Part shown: piece after piece, positions 57,351 to 64,000 of the stretch
Position numbering within the stretch: position 1 is the stretch's first letter
Layout of the letters: each line of letters starts with the position of its first letter
Source: Brasenia schreberi
Lineage: Eukaryota; Streptophyta; Magnoliopsida; Nymphaeales; Cabombaceae
Direction of reading: 5' to 3'
NCBI GenBank assembly: GCA_036023115.1
Contig: JAYKKT010000074.1
Span: 14,307,501 to 14,371,500, forward strand
DNA length: 64,000 nt
The notes under the pieces: generated by a model
The model's database searches: none
Told to the model about the DNA's origin: nothing
What the model saw: only the letters and a program-made list of their open reading frames with translations
Position numbers and translations under genes: made by a program

Positions 57351-57979
57351 TATATATATATTATATACTTATTTTCCTTCGGCAATTTCCTTCAGCATTT
57401 ACATTACAAGTCATTTCCCTTCGGCATTTATATTTGAACTCATTTCCCTTCGGTATTGTCTTTTAAATTTGGGTTTTTCCTTTCGAGTAGCGTGAGTTTG
57501 CATTGCATATACGCCATACCACGAGTTAGGACGTATATTGCATCAAAGCAAACCCCATACTCCCGCTCAAAATCGCTACATTTAGTGGAGTATTCATAAC
57601 ACACACCTAGGTGGCCCCAAAGAGGGATAAAAAGAAAGACTTAGGCACGTGCAAATCCACGTGATCTAAAATCTGAAACGATACCAAAAAGACCCGAACA
57701 AAACACCTCGAACCGCTTTCATAAGCTTTTTCCACTCAAAACTCGATTTTTAAAAGCGTACAAACTGACCCTTGCGCATCGGTGCAAGAAGGTCTGCGAC
57801 GACAAGAGCTTGCTTGCTCACAGTCGCCACGTTAGAAGTCAGGTTTTATCATATATCTTCGCTAGCTTAAGTAAGATAGTTGGCACGCCCTGTTTGTTTA
57901 AATAGGACTTAGGCACACGAAAAGGTTCGCTCCAGGCCTAAGAACCAGGAGGCGGAGATTTTCTGCGTCTACAGTAGAT

Positions 57980-57996
57980 TGGCACGCCTGGTGGGA
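57980..57996 (+). other. Primer-binding site of the retrotransposon
   Basis: tggcacgcctggtggga begins with TGG, complementary to a tRNA CCA end, and lies six bases after the LTR end (tctaca gtagat tggcac). attggcacgcc-type sites are common in Tat-lineage elements. I do not assign the priming tRNA. Confidence 0.6.
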
Positions 57997-58117
57997 TGTG
58001 AGTCTTTTAAAAGTCGAGTCATTCTAGGAACTTGCGAAAAGATTTTTTCAAAGAGGTGTTGTTTTAACCTTTTTCTTCTTTACTTGTACTTAGGAATTTT
58101 GAAAAGGGCTTGAAAGC

Positions 58118-59908
58118 ATGTCAAAATCCAACCCAAGTGAAGTGTCGAGCCAAGGCTCATGCGCATCAAGTTCTCACTCTAGGAGGATTTTCAAAAACAA
58201 TATCAAACTAGACGAGATAGAGGACCTGAGAAGGGAATTCAAGGCCAAAATCGATGCTCTCAGCCAAGAGGCTGAAGTAGGTGATTCATGTTCATCGAAC
58301 GGTGAACAAAAGGCCAAAAGAAAATCTGAAAAACCTCGCAAGCACAAAGAGGCCTCCGTAATGGAAGGCAACCAATACCACGAGTCCTTCACACAAAATA
58401 ACCGTAAAGCCCTACAACAGTTGTTGAAAGAGAAAAATAAAGAGAAAAGGAGTTACGCCCTGTCTGATTTCCTTCCTATGGATTACGAAACAGACAGTAA
58501 CGATGAAATACCAAACTTCCATCGGTATGATGGCATAGGAGACCCTAGGTCTCACTTGCAACTTTTCTCACGTCGAGCCTATAAGAAGAAAAAGGACTCG
58601 ATGAAATGGGTGTATTGGTTCCCTTTATCCCTTAAAGGCACAGCTGCCAAATGGCTGGCTTCCTACGACTTAAGCCAGTTCACTACTTTTGAAGAGTTAG
58701 CGAACTGCTTCATACAAAGATTTGCACACAACGTAGAAGTCACGCCGACTCTGAACACTTTAAGGGATACAAAGCAAGGCATGAACGAAGACGTACATAC
58801 CTTCATTATACGATGGAGGTCCCTTTTGGGCCAAGTACAAGAGCCCATATCCGAAGGATGCACAGTCATGCTCATCCTGGATAATTTTAAAAGCGAGTTA
58901 GAAACCCTTCTCTCGCTCCATGAGATCTCAACTTTCCATAAGTTGATCAAAAAGGCATCCCTTTTCGAAACAAACTTGAGAAAAGGGACATACGATCACT
59001 TATAAAAAGGAAGTGTCGTTTCTAAAACCCGCTTGGAAAAGCCCATCACTTATGGGTTACCCACGATGGACAAAGGGGCAAAGCCCCATAAAATCGCCAA
59101 TGTCCGGGTGGATCCAAGCGTGGCAGGCACTTCCAAAAATTTTGAAAAGCTAGAAAACAAAAGGGAGCGAACCTTTCAAAAACCGATTGAAAAACGGGAG
59201 TACACACCACTGGGGCAACCTGTATCGGAGGTCCTAGACCTCCTACTTGCCCAGGGCATGATATAACTTCCCGAAATCCCCGAAGGAGTCACTTCCAAAA
59301 GGGGGTATTTAAATCGATTTTGCAAGTATCATCGGCTCAAAGGCCATGATATCAAACGTTTTTTCTCCCTTTTAAATAAAATTGAGAACTTGATAGCGGA
59401 AGGCCGGCTCCAGGTCACTGCGGAACTTGAGCCACCTCAAGCTATCTTTAAAGAACCCTTTCCCAAGCACGCCAGTGGTAGTGGGAAAGGAAAGAAGGTA
59501 TGTACCCTCACATTTTCAAAGGAACTAGCGCAAAAACCTGAGTCTGGTCGACCCACTTGTGCGCCCACTCTTGTACTGTATAAGAAGCCCGCCCAAGTCA
59601 TCATCCAAGGACCACCAAAAGCTGAATCCCCGGCTAAACCAGTTTTAAAACTTCAAGGTACTCCTCAACTCATACTTAGAGCCAATTTTAGTGCGAACCC
59701 TAGGCTGGTCGTGGTGGAAGTGACTAGATCCGGGAGGATCTATCAACCCCCGCACCTACAAAGTGCTAAAAAGGTGGTCAGTGTGCCTGACCCCTCAAAA
59801 GCATGTATTCTTGGAGTTCTGCCAAAAGCAGACAAGGATAAAGTCATCCTAAATCCTTATGACTTCAAAAACACCTTTCAAAGATTCCTATCCACATGTC
59901 TATCCTAG
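58118..59908 (+). pseudogene. Gag of the Tat/Ogre-type element
   Basis: One reading frame begins at ATG 58118 and contains a Ser-rich, then coiled-coil-like N-terminus (LDEIEDLRREFKAKIDAL), and the core retrotransposon gag domain (AAKWLASYDLSQFTTFEELA, CFIQRFAHNVE, QGMNEDVHTFIIRWRSL) at residues 175-260. After stops at 59003-59005 and 59264-59266, the same frame carries FCKYHRLKGHDIKRFFSL, a degraded zinc-finger-like motif. It then runs on to 59908, including SGRIYQPPHLQSA, a Tat-type landmark. Gag would form the virus-like particle. The two in-frame stops mean this copy is interrupted unless it is read through. Confidence 0.8.
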
Positions 59909-60030
59909 AGCTTATACAAACCTCGCCTAGGCATAGACTCGTGCTAGAGAAAATTCTAGAAAGTGCCAAGGTTGATTCGAACATAAGTCCGGAATCCCTG
60001 TCTGCCCAAGTGGCTTTAATATGAGCAAAA

Positions 60031-60987
60031 TTGCCCATCACTTTTTCGGAAGATGATGTAGATAGACCCTACGAGTCCCACAACCAGGCCCTACATATCG
60101 AGGTGGTTTTGAAGAACCACTCTCTAGACAGGTGCCTAGTCGATGGGGGAGGAGGGCTCAACATCCTTCCACTTCATGTGGCGTACCAAATCGGAGTCAC
60201 CTTGACTTCAGTAAACCCAAGCCCCATCGTTATCACTAGATACGATGAGAATGCATCTAGACCTTTAGGATCGATCGAACTCTCAATGGAAACGGGAGGG
60301 ATCACGCACACAGGGGTGTTCCATGTCTTGGACATCCACCCCCATTATAACCTGTTGCTGGGAAGGCCCTGGATACACAGCTTGTGCGTTGTGCCATCCA
60401 CCTTCCACAGGTGTGTTAAGATCCCTTTCAGGGACCAGGTCGTGGTGATCCTAGGTGAGAGTCACCCACAACTTCAGGGGATCATAAACTCCCCTTGTTT
60501 ATCGAGCTCCCAGGCCCATGAGGCTAACCTGGGGCAGACCATGATTGAGCCGCCAAGGCTCGTGTTAAACAGCCCTAGGAAGGTTGTATATGTGAAGGGA
60601 CCACCCAAAGCAAGCCCCCTCCCGATCCTAACCCTTTTAGGAAGACCCAAGCGTTCCCTATTTCCAAAGCCCCTGGACAAAAAGCCATACGAGCACGATA
60701 TGGACGACAGCAAGTTCCAAGACCACGATCTTTATCAAAACTTTTTAAAAAATAAGAAATCGTGGAACATGTTGTTAAATATGGGCTATACGCCCTACAA
60801 AAGTCTAGGGGCACAAAACCAGGTTCTCCTAGAGCCCATCCTTCCTAGGGCCAACCCAAGCCGATACGGGATTGGCTATACTCCCAAAATACCGCCAGAG
60901 CCACCCCCTGTGACCACTTGGGTCAAGGGTACCCTGGAGCCTATCCTAGAAGAGACCTACGATTTAGACCTCCTATTCCGAGTCTAA
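60031..60987 (+). CDS. Aspartic protease region of the Tat/Ogre-type element
   Basis: An open frame of about 318 codons in a different frame from gag. PITFSEDDVD and HNQALHIEVV are followed by the retropepsin active-site region RCLVDGGGGLNILPLHVAYQ, with D-G-G where retropepsins usually have D-S/T-G and Tat elements often D-N-G. Later come FHVLDIHPHYNLLLGRPWIH, the C-terminal protease signature (LLGRPW). The rest is a Pro-rich linker ending GIGYTPKIPPEP. The protease would cut the Gag-Pol polyprotein. The start shown is the first codon after a TGA at about 60020, not an ATG. Confidence 0.75.
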   Translation: MPITFSEDDVDRPYESHNQALHIEVVLKNHSLDRCLVDGGGGLNILPLHVAYQIGVTLTSVNPSPIVITRYDENASRPLGSIELSMETGGITHTGVFHVLDIHPHYNLLLGRPWIHSLCVVPSTFHRCVKIPFRDQVVVILGESHPQLQGIINSPCLSSSQAHEANLGQTMIEPPRLVLNSPRKVVYVKGPPKASPLPILTLLGRPKRSLFPKPLDKKPYEHDMDDSKFQDHDLYQNFLKNKKSWNMLLNMGYTPYKSLGAQNQVLLEPILPRANPSRYGIGYTPKIPPEPPPVTTWVKGTLEPILEETYDLDLLFRV

Positions 60988-61012
60988 CCCGTAGTGTTTT
61001 CCCTTTGTAGGT

Positions 61013-64000
61013 ATGATGGAAAATCCCTTTCAGAAAAATACAAAAACATTTGGAAAACTTAAAATCAAAAAAATCGAAAAAGAAGAAAAACCAAAAACAA
61101 TGGAAAAACAAAAACTCGAAAATAGAGTGCTTTGTATAGTTCCTAAAGTTCTTGTTTTATAAAAAGCCAAAAAAATCGAAAATCTAGAAAATACCAAAAA
61201 GATTTTGTATATAGCTGCTCCTGGTAGGACTTTGGAAAAAGATTTCGAAAGGAACGTCGTCTGCATAGCCAAACCAAAAATTTCGAAATCGATTAAAAAT
61301 CTGGGTACAAAACCAGGTCTTTTTGAAAATCATGCATCAAATTCCCTCGGTTCTATAGCCCACGAGAATGATCGAAGCCAAGAAGTAGATCCCCTTGAGG
61401 AAGATCCCACTTCTAAGCTCCTAGAATTTCATAAAATTCTCAATTTTGAAAGACCTTCCAATTCAGTAGGAGGAGATTTCATAGAGGTGAACCTAGGGGA
61501 TGATTCCAATCCCAAAACCATCAAGATAGGCGCATGTTTGTATGAACCTGAAAGATTAGCATTCATTACATTTCTACGAACCTATTTAGATGTGTTTGCA
61601 TGGACGTATGAAGACATGCCGGGCATAGAACCCAGCATTGTCGAACATCGTCTTCCCTTAGAATCGGATGTAAAACACATAAAGCAGAAGCTTAGAAAAA
61701 TACACCCGAATATACACACGCAAGTCAAAGAGGGTTTAGAAGATCTGCTAAAAGCCGGATTTATAAAACCCATTGTGTATTCTGATTGGTTGTCAAACAT
61801 CGTTGTAGTTCGAAAAACCAATGGGAAAATTCGAATATGCATCGATTTCAGAAACCTGAATAAAGCCACTCCAAAGGATAATTATCCTTTATCAAACATA
61901 GATTTGATAGTCGATAGTACTGCAAATCATGAAATGTTTTCATTTATGGATGGCTATTCAGGCTATAATCAAATCAAACTAAGTCCACGAGATCAAGGTA
62001 AGACCGCCTTCACAACCCCATGGGGCACGTACTGCTATACAGTCATGCCCTTTGGTTTGAAAAATGTCGGCGCAACATACCAGAGAGCCATGACCATGAT
62101 CTTCCACGATCAAATTCATGAGCTCGTAGAAGTGTATGTAGATGATCTCTTGGCAAAATCCAAAACCCGATGCACTCATATCGAATGTTTGCAAAAGATT
62201 TTCGAAAGGCTTAGGCTTTACAAAGTAAAGCTAAACCCTCAAAAATGTGTATTCGGGGTAGAATCAGGGAAGCTTCTAGGCTTTATGGTAAGCCAAGGGA
62301 GTATAGAAGTCGACCCCTCTAAGTGTCGAGCCATCATAGACATGGCTCCACCCTCAAATCTCACCCAAATCCATAGCCTCCAGGGTCGATTACAGTTCAT
62401 TCGCCAATTCATATCAAATCTGGCGACTAGATGCGAACCCTTCAACAAACTGTTGAGGAAGGACACGAAATTCTTATGGGATAACGAATGCCAGAAGTCC
62501 TTCGAGAGACTAAAGGCATACTTGGTTAATCCCTCGGTTTTGAATCCTCCGAAGCAAGGAAAACCGCTTTTACTCTACATCTCTATGCATGCGAATGCTT
62601 TAGGAGCCCTATTGGCTCAGTACGAGGATGACACCCATAAGGAGTATGTCATCTATTATATTTCGAAAACTCTCTTGGCTTATGAACGAAATTATCAAGC
62701 CATGGAGAAGACGTGCTTGGCCCTAGTTTGGGCCTGCCAGAAATTCAGACACTATTTCCTAGATCATGAGATCTGGATAGTGTCCAAGCTTGATCCAATC
62801 AAGCACTGGTTCGAAAAACCCATTCTCACGGGTAGATTGGGCAAATGGCAACTCCTTCTAATGGAGTATGACCTGAAATACCATCACCAGATCTCCATTA
62901 AGGGGCAAGCCCTAGCAGACTACGTGGCTGAGTTCCCCTTAGAGGACGCATATCCCACGCTTGATGAAATGCCTGACGAAGGCATATTACAAAACCATTT
63001 CCAAAACCACATTTTGGCAAACAATTTCGAAAATCCAGTGTGGAAGATGCACTTCAATGGGGCACAAAACCAACGAGGGGCTGGTGTTGGGGTCATCCTC
63101 ATCTCCCCTGAGAAGGGAGAGATTTCCATAGCAGTCCGCCTAGATTTTGAATGTTCCAACAACGTAGCTGAGTATGAAGCACTCATACAAGGCTTAAGAA
63201 TTTCGAAAACTCTAGGGGCATCATGCATCGAGGTCTTTGGAGATTCGCTCCTTGTCATAAACTAGGTTTTGAAAATTTGGCAAGTACGTAATGAGAAACT
63301 GCTTCCATATCACAAGTTAGCCACTCGATTGATTAAGTCCTTCCAATCGTGTAAACTCACACACGTAGGAAGAGAGGACAATGGCATCGCCGATGCCCTC
63401 TCCTCCTTGGGTTCAGCCCTAAAGGTCGATCCCATTTCATGGACCCGGTCTTTAGAAATATGGCATGCGCCCAACCCATCCACACACGATCTGGATATTT
63501 GCCAAAATAACCCAGATTCTATTGAAAAACCCTGGTTTTATGACATCAAACAATTTCTAGAAAATGGGGGATTCGCCGAGGATGCCACATCCAAAGATAA
63601 GGCATTCATCCGTAAGATTTCGACCCGATACACCATTCTGGGTGGGGTTTTGTACAAAAAGAGTTTTACCGGCATCCTACTTAGGTGTATCGATCTAGAG
63701 GAGGCTAGGATAGTAATGCATGAGTTCCACGATAGAGAATGTAGAGGTCATGTTAATGCCAACTTGATGGCAATGAAAATACTTAGAGGGGGCTATTTTT
63801 GGTCCACCCTGAAAAAGGATTGTCACGATCATGTTAGAAAGTGTCATCCATGTCAAGTGCATGGGCACGCCATTCATATCCCTTCATCTGCATTATATTC
63901 CGTGATCAGCCCCTGGCCATTCACCATGTGGGCGTTTGATATCATAGGCCCCATATTTCCAAAAGCCTCGAATGGGCATCGATTCATTTTAGCAGCCACT
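61013..64000 (+). pseudogene. RT - RNase H - archaeal-type RNase H - integrase polyprotein (partial)
   Basis: A single frame from ATG 61013 to the window edge, interrupted only by TAA at 61160-61162 and TAG at 63263-63265. RT: DLLKAGFIKPIVYSDWLSNI, ICIDFRNLNKATPKDNYPL, FSFMDGYSGYNQI, VMPFGLKNVGATYQRAM and VEVYVDDLLAKS with the catalytic Asp pair at 62141-62146. The Ty3-type RNase H (LLYISMHANALGALLAQ; YQAMEKTCLALVWACQ) lacks the first catalytic Asp, as expected when a second RNase H is present. The archaeal-type RNase H has HFNGAQNQRGAGVGVILIS (first Asp replaced by Asn), NNVAEYEAL and EVFGDSLLV, then the TAG. Downstream the integrase zinc region (HEFHDRECRGH; KCHPCQVHG) and the start of the catalytic core (WAFDIIGPI) are open to 64000. 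Confidence 0.85.

Larger units (their letters stand above)
54362..57973 (+). repeat. 5' LTR of the Tat/Ogre-type element
   Basis: Starts tgtaaacacctcgaaat exactly where L1 homology ends and finishes tctaca just before the primer-binding site, giving TG..CA ends and 3612 bp. The interior holds a TATA box near 54956, CCTAA-rich low-complexity sequence (55150-55480), three poly-C runs, a GC-rich Pro/Ser-coding-looking tract (55620-56480) and five 111-bp tandem units (56710-57350). Open frames inside it on both strands have no domain. The boundaries are inferred without the 3' LTR for comparison. Confidence 0.65.
54362..64000 (+). mobile_element. Ty3/gypsy retrotransposon, Tat/Ogre type, truncated by window edge
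   Basis: A ~3.6-kb 5' LTR (54362-57973) is followed by a primer-binding-site-like sequence, gag, protease, RT, two RNase H domains and integrase, which runs off at 64000. A long LTR, a protease frame separate from RT, and a second archaeal-type RNase H after the Ty3 RNase H identify the Tat lineage (Ogre, Retand, TatI-III). Few inactivating changes in pol (two stops) suggest it is younger than its neighbours. The 3' LTR and target duplication are outside the window. Confidence 0.85.

Noticed and set aside
1..64000. CRISPR array, bacterial operon or phage region
   Set aside because: No regularly spaced direct repeats with unique spacers, no Shine-Dalgarno-led gene clusters. Introns, SINEs and LTR elements show plant nuclear DNA.

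Overview
This is a stretch of flowering-plant nuclear DNA. It has two intron-containing host genes with canonical GT..AG junctions, long AT-rich non-coding tracts, (GA)n and (AT)n microsatellites, and a dense layer of plant transposable elements. I do not assign a species. There is no operon-like organisation, no CRISPR array and no rRNA. tRNA-like A/B boxes occur only inside SINE-like repeats.

Host genes. (1) 18107-21189 (+) is a four-exon, GC-rich gene for an acyl-activating enzyme of the AAE3 / oxalate--CoA ligase type, with a TATA box near 17960. (2) 42517-40648 (-) is a two-exon LOB-domain (LBD/ASL class I) transcription factor of 178 residues. Its 1.3-kb intron holds a SINE and a (GA)35 tract.

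Mobile DNA, left to right. 1194-4340 (-): decayed MULE with FAR1-like N-terminus, MULE transposase and OTU-like C-terminus, internally duplicated. 5111-5349, 8667-9185, 13289-14224 and 17122-17571: non-autonomous hAT-like elements, three with 8-bp or near-8-bp target duplications. 9256-12533 (-), 29161-32086 (+), 45262-48414 (+), plus 3' fragments at 32541 and 33430: LINEs of the RTE type with (TTG)n tails. 22951-23147: a SINE built from the 5' head and 3' tail of those LINEs. 23650-24990 (-) and 54030-54355 (+): L1-type reverse transcriptase fragments of one family. 34200-38700 (-): a broken Ty1/copia element. 49171-53620 (-): a decayed CACTA transposon (tnp2 transposase and a PF03004-like gene). 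54362-64000 (+): a large Ty3/gypsy element of the Tat/Ogre type with a ~3.6-kb 5' LTR carrying a 111-bp tandem repeat, then gag, protease, RT, two RNase H domains and integrase running off the right edge. Several tRNA-derived SINEs lie at 27.4-28.1, 41.3, 43.2, 43.8 and 53.8 kb.

The two host genes show no sign of a shared pathway. Most of the rest is a layered record of transposition. I see no clearly new biochemical system. The most unusual signals are the LINE/SINE head-tail relationship, a nonsense codon shared at one endonuclease position by three RTE copies, and well-delimited non-autonomous hAT elements, one of them just upstream of the AAE3 promoter.
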